Positions 8,350 through 15,525 of a stretch of DNA of 19,117 nt are shown here, in pieces. The position numbers were made by a program, and so were the translations under genes. Source of the DNA: RGIG8782 sp017475895 (GTDB lineage Bacteria > Pseudomonadota > Alphaproteobacteria > Rickettsiales > UBA1997). Where the stretch lies: contig CAMVHP010000016.1 in assembly GCA_947167315.1 (NCBI GenBank), positions 1 through 19,117 on the forward strand, in the 5' to 3' direction. The notes beneath the pieces are model-generated. The model did no database searches. It saw only the letters and a program-made list of their open reading frames with translations, and was not told the DNA's origin. Within the stretch, counting starts at the first letter, position 1. The number at the start of each line of letters is the position of its first letter.

Positions 8350-9729
8350 TTACAAATACTCTTTTATTTTGTTACAGATTTCATCCAAAACTTTATTAAG
8401 TTTATTTTCATCTCTGCACTCCACCATAACCCTCAACAGTGGTTCTGTACCGGATTTTCTAACCAAAATTCTACCGATACCCTCCAGCTCTTTACTTTTC
8501 TGCTGTATAAAATTAGCAACAGCATCATTTTCTAGCGGATTTTTCATGGCGCCATCAAATCTTATATTTTCCAGTTTTTGTGGTACGGTTTCATACAAAT
8601 TAGCGATATCGCTTAATTTACAATCTTTGTCCTCTTCTTTTTGTTTCTTTAAAATAGCCATAACCTGCAAGGCGCTACAAATTCCATCACCGGTGGTGGA
8701 AAAATCGCCCAAAATAATGTGCCCCGACTGTTCTCCTCCTAGATTGTAGCCATTTTTTCTCATTTCCTCCACCACATACCTGTCACCAACTTTTGTTCTA
8801 ATCGTTTGTATCCCAAGATTGTTTAAAAATAGTTCGAGTCCAAGATTAGACATTTGAGTTATAACAACCGTATTGTTTTTTAATTTACCGTCATTTAACA
8901 TCTTTTTTGCTATCATGGCTATTATTTTGTCACCATCCACAATTTCACCTCTTTCGTCGACTATTATAACCCTGTCGGCATCACCATCCAGCGCTATACC
9001 AATGTCAGCTCTGTGGTCCACAACCGCTTTCTGTAACATTTGTGGCTTGGTGGATCCACAACCGTCGTTTATATTTGTTCCACTTGGATCACAACCTATT
9101 TTAACGACATTTGCTCCCAATTCCCAAAATACCGTTGGAGCAATCTTATAGCTGGCACCGTTGGCACAGTCCACAACGATTTTCAATCCTTGCAGATCCA
9201 TATTTTTTGGAAAACTACTTTTTACATATTCTATATACCTCTGTTGATATATGTAGTTATCTGATCTCCAAGCTCTACCAAGTTTGTCATCAATCGGTAA
9301 ATTGCTGAAAAGGTCACCATCAATCGCGCCTTCAATTTTTTCTTCTATATCGTCAGGAAATTTTACTCCTCTTGAATCAAAGAGTTTAATGCCATTATCA
9401 TAGTAAGGATTATGCGAAGCGGAAATCATTATTCCTAAATCACATCTCATGGATCTTGTTAACATTGCAATTCCAGGGGTGGGAATTGGACCAATTAAAA
9501 AAACTTCATCTATCCCGCCAGCCGTTAAACCAGCAGTTAATGCGGACTCTAACATGTAGCACGATAGTCTTGTGTCTTTACCTATAACCACGCTGTGTTT
9601 TTTGTTTTCGCTATTTTGTCTTGTAATTTTTGCAATTGCTAAGCCTAATTTTAAAGCAAAATCACTTGTCATTGGAAAAGTATTTGCTCTTGCTCTTACA
9701 CCATCTGTACCAAAATATTTTCTAACCAT
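8350..9729 (-). CDS. glmM: Phosphoglucosamine mutase
   Basis: The enzyme converts glucosamine-6-phosphate to glucosamine-1-phosphate on the route to UDP-GlcNAc for peptidoglycan and LPS. All hallmark motifs are present: KYFGTDGVRA at the N-terminus, the phosphoserine loop ISASHNP with Ser105 as the phosphorylated residue, the Mg2+ loop DGDADR near residue 245, the substrate loop GGEQSGH near residue 330, and the phosphate-binding RKSGTEPLLRVMVE near the C-terminus. At 459 residues it is slightly longer than the roughly 445 of E. coli. An intact glmM implies the organism makes amino-sugar precursors for an envelope. It leads a two-gene minus-strand unit with the YgjP gene and is divergent from yajQ. 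Confidence 0.97.
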   Translation of the reverse strand: MVRKYFGTDGVRARANTFPMTSDFALKLGLAIAKITRQNSENKKHSVVIGKDTRLSCYMLESALTAGLTAGGIDEVFLIGPIPTPGIAMLTRSMRCDLGIMISASHNPYYDNGIKLFDSRGVKFPDDIEEKIEGAIDGDLFSNLPIDDKLGRAWRSDNYIYQQRYIEYVKSSFPKNMDLQGLKIVVDCANGASYKIAPTVFWELGANVVKIGCDPSGTNINDGCGSTKPQMLQKAVVDHRADIGIALDGDADRVIIVDERGEIVDGDKIIAMIAKKMLNDGKLKNNTVVITQMSNLGLELFLNNLGIQTIRTKVGDRYVVEEMRKNGYNLGGEQSGHIILGDFSTTGDGICSALQVMAILKKQKEEDKDCKLSDIANLYETVPQKLENIRFDGAMKNPLENDAVANFIQQKSKELEGIGRILVRKSGTEPLLRVMVECRDENKLNKVLDEICNKIKEYL

Positions 9730-9743
9730 ATGTTCAACTTAAT

Positions 9744-9752
9744 TTTATAACA
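9744..9752 (-). promoter_or_regulatory. Possible extended -10 promoter for glmM
   Basis: The minus strand reads TGTTATAAA, an extended -10 (TG-N-TATAAA), 14 bases before the glmM ATG. The best -35 at 17-19 bases is poor. If used, the leader would be only about 8 nt. Confidence 0.35.
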
Positions 9753-9815
9753 TGCGTTTAGAATACAATTTAAAAAATTAATGTAAATTAAAATTTTTTA
9801 TACCAGATAATTTTC

Positions 9816-9844
9816 TTGTAAAACAAAAACATTTTTGTTAATAT
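9816..9844 (+). promoter_or_regulatory. Promoter for yajQ
   Basis: TTGTAA (9816-9821), a 17-base spacer and TAATAT (9839-9844) lie 30 bases before the yajQ ATG, giving a leader of about 24 nt. Confidence 0.5.
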
Positions 9845-9874
9845 GTCATCAAAGTTAATAAAATTTTTTTATTT

Positions 9875-10366
9875 ATGCCAAGTTTTGATGTAGTTTCTAA
9901 AATTGATTTACAGGAAGTTGATAATGCTACAAATACAGTTTTAAGAGAAATAGGTAACAGATATGATTTTAAAAGCGTGAAATGGTCTCTGGAATTGGAT
10001 AAAAAGGAAAAAACTATTACAATTACCGCCGAAAGTGACTATTGTCTGGAACAGATACAAACATCACTGAAGGGTGCTTTTGTTAAAAGAAAACTAGATC
10101 CCATTGCTCTTGATTTTCAAAAAACTGAAAAGGCAACGGGAAATTCTCTAAGACAGGTTGTAAAAATAAAAGAGGGAATAGATCAGGAAAATGCTAAGCA
10201 GATAACAAAATATTTTAAACAATCAAAATTGAAGGTTCAGGCAAGTATTCAGGGGGACGAAGTTCGAGTTTCTGGAAAATCTCGGGACGATTTACAGATC
10301 GCGATACAAGAAATTAAGGGATTAAATCTAACGGTTCCACTACAGTTTATAAATTTTAGAGACTAG
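9875..10366 (+). CDS. yajQ: YajQ family nucleotide-binding protein
   Basis: The 163-residue product matches the family along its whole length. It opens with MPSFDVVSKIDLQEVDNA, has NRYDFK near residues 28-33, then SLRQVVKIKEGIDQENAKQI, and ends with the typical LNLTVPLQFINFRD. YajQ proteins have two similar alpha/beta domains. Family members bind nucleotides, and some (for example in Xanthomonas and Pseudomonas) bind cyclic-di-GMP and act as regulators. Whether this one does is not visible in the sequence. Length and ends are standard, so the start at 9875 is secure. It lies divergent from glmM and upstream of, but separately promoted from, the rluB-like gene. Confidence 0.95.
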   Translation: MPSFDVVSKIDLQEVDNATNTVLREIGNRYDFKSVKWSLELDKKEKTITITAESDYCLEQIQTSLKGAFVKRKLDPIALDFQKTEKATGNSLRQVVKIKEGIDQENAKQITKYFKQSKLKVQASIQGDEVRVSGKSRDDLQIAIQEIKGLNLTVPLQFINFRD

Positions 10367-10433
10367 TTTAGAATATTTATGCTTATTTAGCTGAGAAAGA
10401 TTACATTTTTCGAATTAATTGGCTTGATTTAGG

Positions 10434-10461
10434 TTGACAAAATATATTTTAGTATTAAAAT
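10434..10461 (+). promoter_or_regulatory. Promoter for the rluB-like gene and tRNA-Gln
   Basis: A perfect TTGACA (10434-10439), a 16-base spacer and TAAAAT (10456-10461) lie 24 bases before the ATG at 10486. No convincing promoter is visible between rluB and the tRNA, so this one probably serves both. Confidence 0.65.
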
Positions 10462-10485
10462 CTAATCGGTAATTTTTATTTTAAA

Positions 10486-11226
10486 ATGGAAAACAAAGGG
10501 GAAAGAATCGCGAAGGTTATAGCAAACAGTGGCTACTGCTCCAGACGGGATGCCGAAAGGTTGATACTTGCCGGAGAGGTCAAGGTTAATGGTGAGGTCA
10601 TAACGACCCCAGCTATAAACATAACCGATCAGTCCATAAAAATCCATAATAAGCTATTGAGTAGACAAAAAGAAACCAGAATATGGCTTTTTAACAAGCC
10701 GAAGGGTTACATTGTTACCAATAGCGATCCGAAAAATAGAAAAACCATCTATGATATTTTACCAAAGTCCCTACCTCGTGTTATAACGGTTGGTAGACTT
10801 GATATGGATACTGAGGGTCTGTTGATTCTGACAAATAATGGGGATGTGGCTAGATACATATCACATCCATCAACTGCATGGTCTAGACAATATAGAGTTA
10901 AAGTCCATGGTTTTCTTGATAGGATTGACTTTGAAAAACTGGCCCAAAAGGGAGTTGTAATTGATGGCATGAAGTACGCTCCTGTTAAGATATCCATCGA
11001 GAAGGAAAGTAACACGACTAACACGTGGTTGAGAGTTGTTATAACGGAAGGTAAAAATAGAGAGGTTCGAAAAATTATGGAACATTTTAATTTAAAAGTT
11101 ATTAGATTAATTAGAACTTCATTTGGTCCATTTCATCTTGGTAGGTTGCCATCAGGTGCTATAAAACCTGTCAACAAACGAGCTATAAAAGATGCTATCG
11201 GAAACAAGGTGAAGATCAAATTATAG
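10486..11226 (+). CDS. rluB: 23S rRNA pseudouridine synthase, RluB/RsuA family
   Basis: The enzyme isomerises a uridine in 23S rRNA; E. coli RluB modifies position 2605. Residues 5-40 form the S4 RNA-binding domain (ERIAKVIANSGYCSRRDAER). The catalytic domain carries WLFNKPKGYIVT and the signature VGRLDMDTEGLLILTN, with the catalytic aspartate at residue 106. The late segment EGKNREVRKIMEHFNLKVIR is the conserved RsuA-family C-terminal motif. At 246 residues it has the core only and lacks the long basic tail of many alphaproteobacterial RluB proteins. Within the RsuA family (RluB, RluE, RluF, RsuA), the S4 domain and overall size fit RluB best, but the exact target base is an assignment by similarity. 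The stop codon TAG is immediately followed by tRNA-Gln. Confidence 0.92.
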   Translation: MENKGERIAKVIANSGYCSRRDAERLILAGEVKVNGEVITTPAINITDQSIKIHNKLLSRQKETRIWLFNKPKGYIVTNSDPKNRKTIYDILPKSLPRVITVGRLDMDTEGLLILTNNGDVARYISHPSTAWSRQYRVKVHGFLDRIDFEKLAQKGVVIDGMKYAPVKISIEKESNTTNTWLRVVITEGKNREVRKIMEHFNLKVIRLIRTSFGPFHLGRLPSGAIKPVNKRAIKDAIGNKVKIKL

Positions 11227-11300
11227 TGCCGTATCGTCTAATGGTAGGACAACAGATTCTGATTCTGTTTATCTAGGTTCGAGTCCTGGTACGGCAGCCA
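11227..11300 (+). tRNA. tRNA-Gln, anticodon CUG
   Basis: The 74-nt sequence folds as a full cloverleaf: acceptor TGCCGTA/TACGGCA, D-stem GTCT/GGAC, anticodon stem ACAGA/TCTGT, T-arm CTAGG/CCTGG with loop TTCGAGT, discriminator G and an encoded CCA. The anticodon is CTG at 11259-11261, in loop TTCTGAT, which decodes CAG as glutamine. The U1-A72 first pair is typical of tRNA-Gln and is a known recognition feature for the GatCAB transamidation route. The 5' end is the base after the rluB stop, so RNase P processing must separate the two. A T8 run lies at about 11313-11320. Confidence 0.97.
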
Positions 11301-11334
11301 AGTTTTATTGCGTTTTTTTTAGTATTACACCTTT

Positions 11335-11919
11335 ATGTTAAGAAAACAATCTGTTAATGCACAACCAATAGAGGTCAAAAACAGGGCTGAACTTCGTTTG
11401 TGGTTTAAACAATATGCAAAAACCGAAGATGTTTGCTGGGTTGTTTGTCGGAGGGGAAAAATAAATTCAGAAGGTGAGCTATCCTATTTGGATGTGGTGG
11501 AGGAAGCGCTATGTTTTGGTTGGATTGATAGCACATGTAGAACATATAAAAATGGACAACATCTTCAAAGACTTTCAAAGCGTAAAAGAAATAGCCCCTG
11601 GTCAGAACTAAATAAGGCCAGAGCAAAACGACTTAAAGAGTTGGGACTTATGACGGAGGCTGGTGAAGAAGCGTTGTCCAATGCTAAACAGTTTACTATT
11701 GATGAAGATATTGTTTTAGCTTTTCATAACAATCCAACCGCATGGAACAACTTTTGTAAATTTCCACCTTTATATCAACGTGTTCGTATTGACACAGTCC
11801 AACGTGATAAGAAAAAGATTAGTAGGGAAGTTTTTGAAAAACGCATAGCCAAACTTATAGAAAATTCCGAGCAAAACAAGATGTTTGGTTTGTGGAATGA
11901 TGACGGACTTTTAATTTAG
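11335..11919 (+). CDS. YdeI/OmpD-associated family protein
   Basis: The 194-residue protein carries the family's recognisable core: a helical N-terminus ending in LRLWFKQYAKTEDVCWV, the motif LDVVEEALCFGWIDS near residues 52-66, RLSKRKRNSPWSELNKARA, and a C-terminal domain that includes NFCKFPPLYQR and ends at NKMFGLWND. These proteins are annotated as YdeI/OmpD-associated or bacteriocin-protection proteins. Their biochemical activity is not established. It is predicted cytosolic. The start ATG at 11335 matches the family start and is 34 bases after the tRNA. The gene converges on the outer-membrane protein gene with a single base between the two stop codons. Confidence 0.88.
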   Translation: MLRKQSVNAQPIEVKNRAELRLWFKQYAKTEDVCWVVCRRGKINSEGELSYLDVVEEALCFGWIDSTCRTYKNGQHLQRLSKRKRNSPWSELNKARAKRLKELGLMTEAGEEALSNAKQFTIDEDIVLAFHNNPTAWNNFCKFPPLYQRVRIDTVQRDKKKISREVFEKRIAKLIENSEQNKMFGLWNDDGLLI

Positions 11920-11920
11920 T

Positions 11921-12709
11921 TTATAGTTTTATACTTACATTAAAATATGCGTTATTACTGTATCTATCAGCTATAGAATAGCCGAGAGTTAAATCAACTT
12001 TTGTTACTTTGTTGAAATCAACGGTGGTGACTAATTTAAAATTATGTGCTTTATATAACAATACATCCACATCTACAAAATATAGATATGTGTCTTGTAA
12101 AATTAATGCGACGGTATCTTTATCACTTATATCTCTAAAATAACTGTATTCAAAGTAAAACGATAATGTATCATTAAATTTATAGTTTGTACCAATTCCC
12201 ATAAGTAAATTATCCTTGATGCCGTTGATATTTTTTGAAAAATAAGTAAATACGTTAATGGGTACTGGTATATCATTTTTAAAATAGTTAAATCCAAACA
12301 TAATTGATTTATATACATCAGCGTACGTAAACTTTAACAGTTCATTGTATTCAATTACATTTCTGTATAACAGTGTTAAAGCTAACATATTGTCCTTCAT
12401 ATTAAAATATTTTGTGATATATATATTGTAAAAATAGTTGTCATTGTCTGTTTGTATTGAATTTAGGTGCATTTTATAGTTATTTATGTTATTCAATATA
12501 TCCACCACTGTATCGCCATCCATTGAATTTTTTGAAATGTTTCCACCGATGTTGTAGCTGTCAAATACATCAGTGTTGATATTTAAATTTAATTTGTTTG
12601 AAAATACATAATCTTTGTAAAATTGTAGTTCTATATTTGATTTTACGGTATATCCATAGGTTGAATTGGAGAATATTACTATGAAAAGTATTAATATTGA
12701 AATAAACAT
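11921..12709 (-). CDS. Probable small outer-membrane beta-barrel protein
   Basis: The 262-residue product begins with a hydrophobic stretch MFISILILFIVIFSNSTYG that looks like a signal peptide cleaved after about residue 19. It continues as alternating aromatic and polar segments of about 8-12 residues, as in beta-barrel strands, rich in Y, F, N and D. The final strand YFNVSIKL lacks the C-terminal Phe usual for BamA substrates and ends in Leu. I recognise no specific family. The barrel call rests on composition and pattern only. It has its own promoter in the 90-base gap from the upstream nitrilase-like gene. Being AT-rich and fast-evolving, it could be lineage-specific and surface-exposed. 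Confidence 0.65.
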   Translation of the reverse strand: MFISILILFIVIFSNSTYGYTVKSNIELQFYKDYVFSNKLNLNINTDVFDSYNIGGNISKNSMDGDTVVDILNNINNYKMHLNSIQTDNDNYFYNIYITKYFNMKDNMLALTLLYRNVIEYNELLKFTYADVYKSIMFGFNYFKNDIPVPINVFTYFSKNINGIKDNLLMGIGTNYKFNDTLSFYFEYSYFRDISDKDTVALILQDTYLYFVDVDVLLYKAHNFKLVTTVDFNKVTKVDLTLGYSIADRYSNNAYFNVSIKL

Positions 12710-12737
12710 GTTATATGCAATATGGTTATCTTGTATA

Positions 12738-12766
12738 ATGTTAGATTTTTGCTATAAATATGTCAA
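12738..12766 (-). promoter_or_regulatory. Promoter for the outer-membrane protein gene
   Basis: On the minus strand TTGACA (12766-12761), a 17-base spacer and TAACAT (12743-12738) lie 28 bases upstream of the ATG. The predicted leader is about 20 nt. Confidence 0.6.
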
Positions 12767-12798
12767 TAGATTTTTAATTTTACCTATTTTTATGATAG

Positions 12799-13842
12799 CT
12801 ATAGATCTAAATTTAAAATGTGACATTTCAAATTGCTTTTTTCTTCATCATTTAATTTATCATATAAAGCACCATCAATATGTTTACCGACATCAATGTA
12901 ATTAACGTCGTAACTATTGTTGCTATTAAATGTGAAACATTTTAAATTTTTATTTTTTAAAATATTTTTTATATCATCCTTAGTAAAATCATCGATATTA
13001 ACATTTTCACCAATTTTTTGCAGTAGATGTGAAATGTCATAATTTTTTTTAGACGTATTTTCTAATTTTGGTATAAACAACTCGCTACCATCCTCGCAAT
13101 CTATATCAAATTGTAGTATTTCATCTTTTTTATATATATCATGATAAACAATCTCAAAATCTTCGTTTATCAGAATAACATCACCTCTAAAATATATGTT
13201 TTTATATGCACCTGATGTATTAATGTAGAAAACTGGACTATTTGCAAATTTAGCAAGTTTTATCAGGTGTTTTTTAACAAAATCAATATCTCTGATGGAT
13301 GTATCAAAACATAAAATATAATTTGGTCTATTGTCACTTGTTAAAAAAACATTAAAGTTAGAAAATATATCATCCGATATTAACACAGCAAATTTCTTTT
13401 TGTTGTAGTTTATTTGTTTTAGCACTGTATCTTTATCAAAATATCTATAGTCATTCAGTATATTCAATTTATCTATTACCTTTCTAGAGGAGATTGTATC
13501 CACATAACCATTGTCAATGAAAAATACAGAATCCATCAGCAAATTTTTGTAAATATTATTGTTTTCCTGATACTCCTTTTCATAGTATAGTTCACCCATT
13601 GTAATTTTTGTTCTTTCACCAATAGTTAAATCTATTATTTTAGCGAGATAATCAATATTTTTTTCCAAAAAATTTATATCTAAAAAATTATCACCCACAT
13701 TTAATCCACTCAACGATAATCTGGGAAAAATAACCATATCAAGATCTTTTCCTAATGCTTTTCTGTAAAACTTTTCTATGTTACTATAATTATATTCAAC
13801 GTCGCCGTTTTTTACATAAAGTCTTGCAAAACCTAACTTCAT
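12799..13842 (-). CDS. Stand-alone degenerate nitrilase domain of the NAD+ synthetase glutaminase type
   Basis: Residues 1-250 follow the N-terminal glutaminase (nitrilase fold) of glutamine-dependent NAD+ synthetase: MKLGFARLYVKNGDVEYN at the start, DMVIFPRLSLSGL, NDYRYF near residue 130, KFAVLISDDIF, and FYINTSGAYKNIYFRGD. The catalytic Glu of FPEL is Arg41 here and the nucleophile Cys of ICEDIW is Ser156. The Lys (about 121) may remain. The ammonia-channelled synthetase domain is absent and is replaced by about 100 residues with no match I know. Glutaminase activity is therefore unlikely. The start is placed at the ATG at 13842 because it matches the family N-terminus; an in-frame GTG lies three codons upstream. 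It could be a decaying nadE fragment or a re-used scaffold protein. Confidence 0.75.
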   Translation of the reverse strand: MKLGFARLYVKNGDVEYNYSNIEKFYRKALGKDLDMVIFPRLSLSGLNVGDNFLDINFLEKNIDYLAKIIDLTIGERTKITMGELYYEKEYQENNNIYKNLLMDSVFFIDNGYVDTISSRKVIDKLNILNDYRYFDKDTVLKQINYNKKKFAVLISDDIFSNFNVFLTSDNRPNYILCFDTSIRDIDFVKKHLIKLAKFANSPVFYINTSGAYKNIYFRGDVILINEDFEIVYHDIYKKDEILQFDIDCEDGSELFIPKLENTSKKNYDISHLLQKIGENVNIDDFTKDDIKNILKNKNLKCFTFNSNNSYDVNYIDVGKHIDGALYDKLNDEEKSNLKCHILNLDL

Positions 13843-13908
13843 AAAACACACATTATTTTTTAAAATGGTATCAATTAAATTGTTTTTTTCAATATAAAAC
13901 TTGAAAAA

Positions 13909-13936
13909 AATATACGGTATTATAGCATATTAACAA
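13909..13936 (-). promoter_or_regulatory. Possible promoter for the nitrilase-like gene
   Basis: On the minus strand TTGTTA (13936-13931), a 16-base spacer and TATATT (13914-13909) would give a leader of about 60 nt. The region is very AT-rich, so a chance match is possible. Confidence 0.4.
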
Positions 13937-13958
13937 CTATAATAACAGAAACACACAC

Positions 13959-15413
13959 ATGAAAAAACCGGAACTGCTATTGCCAGCTGGATCTTTTGAA
14001 AGAATGAAAACGGCCTTTCTATATGGGGCAGATGCTGTATATTGTGGAACTCCAAGTATGTCTTTGCGAGCAAAATCACAATTTACCATCGAGGAGGTCA
14101 AAGAAGGTGTGGAGCTTGCTAAACAGCTGGGTAAAAGAGTTTATTTAACATTAAATCTGTTTGCTCACAATAAAGATCTAGAAAGATTGCCAGAATTTGT
14201 TAAAACCTTAAGGGAGATACAACCGCATGGTGTTATTGTGGCTGATCCGGCAATTTTTATGTATCTTAGAGAAAATGCGCCAGAATTGAATCTACATGCA
14301 TCCACACAGTCCAGTATAACATCTTGGAAGGCTGTAGAATTTTGGAAAAATCTTGGAGCAAAAATGACAGTTTTGGCCAGAGAGGTTTCTATTGAAGATA
14401 TGAAGATAATAAAGGAAAAATGTCCCGATGTTAAAATTGAGACATTTTTGCATGGTTCTATGTGCATGTCCTACTCTGGTAGGTGTTTACTATCAAATTT
14501 TTTAGCGAATAGGGGGGCAAATCAGGGAAAATGTGCCCACTGTTGCAGATGGCTGTACAAATTACACATAAAACTTAAGGATGGAACACTAAAGGAAATA
14601 GAAATAAATGAGAACAATAGGGATCTATTTGAGTTTCTAATAGAAGAGGAACACAGACCGGGGGATCTGCTGGAGGTGGTTGAAACGGAGCATATGGCCA
14701 ATATTTTAAATTCAAAAGACTTGTGTTTATTACCAAAAATACCAGACTTTGTGAATGCTGGAATTGATTGTCTAAAAGTAGAGGGCAGGAACAAAACCCA
14801 ATATTATGTAGCTTTGGTGGCAAAAACCTATAGAAGGGCAATAGATGACTATATTAGCGATCCTAAAAACTGGAAAGCAGAAGATTATTTAAGTGAACTG
14901 TACACAATATCAAATCGTGGCTTCAGTTTAGCTTTTGCTGATGGAGATCTTGAGCATTTTGCCAACAACTATGATAGTACAAAATCCACAAGTGAGTTTG
15001 AATTTGCTGGCTATATAACGAAAACAGATGATAATTTTGTATATTACCTAGTAAAAAATAAAACTGTTTTGGGGGATGAATTGGAATTTATAACACCAGC
15101 TGGTGAAAATACAAAACTTACGGTTACAAAGCTTGTGAACTCTGAAAACGATGAGGAATTAAGAGAAGTTAATTCCGGACTTGAAATGATTGTAAAAATT
15201 CCTTTCGACGATTTTACCGGTTATAACAAAAAGTTCCTTAAGGATAATTTAAAAGAATTGGTTGTCGCTAGAAAATCCAATAACATTTCGGATGTTGACA
15301 GAGCGAGAATAAATTTAGATAAGGAATCCTATAAAATAGAAATGGGTTATGGTTCAGAGGAGAAATATTTACAACTGAAGAATGAATTATTAAAACTTTT
15401 AAACAAAGCATAA
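13959..15413 (+). CDS. trhP: U32 family protein, TrhP/YegQ type tRNA hydroxylation protein
   Basis: The 484-residue product starts MKKPELLLPAGSFERMKTAF and has GADAVYCG at 23-30, the typical TIM-barrel-like opening of U32 proteins. The U32 signature lies at about residues 161-195: ETFLHGSMCMSYSGRC, then the Cys-rich GKCAHCCRW, which includes the cysteines proposed to bind an Fe-S cluster. The late segment CLKVEGRNKTQYYVALV is also conserved. The family was once called collagenase-like peptidase. TrhP (YegQ) is now known to act in forming 5-hydroxyuridine at tRNA position 34 using prephenate. Length fits TrhP (about 450) rather than the larger RlhA. It is a single-gene unit, divergent from the nitrilase-like gene. 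Confidence 0.92.
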   Translation: MKKPELLLPAGSFERMKTAFLYGADAVYCGTPSMSLRAKSQFTIEEVKEGVELAKQLGKRVYLTLNLFAHNKDLERLPEFVKTLREIQPHGVIVADPAIFMYLRENAPELNLHASTQSSITSWKAVEFWKNLGAKMTVLAREVSIEDMKIIKEKCPDVKIETFLHGSMCMSYSGRCLLSNFLANRGANQGKCAHCCRWLYKLHIKLKDGTLKEIEINENNRDLFEFLIEEEHRPGDLLEVVETEHMANILNSKDLCLLPKIPDFVNAGIDCLKVEGRNKTQYYVALVAKTYRRAIDDYISDPKNWKAEDYLSELYTISNRGFSLAFADGDLEHFANNYDSTKSTSEFEFAGYITKTDDNFVYYLVKNKTVLGDELEFITPAGENTKLTVTKLVNSENDEELREVNSGLEMIVKIPFDDFTGYNKKFLKDNLKELVVARKSNNISDVDRARINLDKESYKIEMGYGSEEKYLQLKNELLKLLNKA

Positions 15414-15525
15414 TTCATATTTATTATTAAATCCGTTTTTATTGATTTGATTGGGAAAAATAGTTACTGTAGCCACAGTGCCAACAAGTGTTTAGAAGAT
15501 TAAAAAAATAGTTTTTGCCCTATCA

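Noticed and set aside
10462..10647. Minus-strand ORF opposite the start of rluB
   Set aside because: It overlaps the well-supported rluB gene and its promoter and has no independent support.
13839..13853. Tiny upstream ORF ATGTGTGTTTTATGA overlapping the start of the nitrilase-like gene
   Set aside because: A four-codon frame in AT-rich DNA without SD is expected by chance; translational coupling cannot be shown from sequence.
13880..13931. Plus-strand promoter for trhP
   Set aside because: TTGAAA and TATAGC or CATATT are present, but spacers of 14 or 19 bases make the match weak in such AT-rich DNA.
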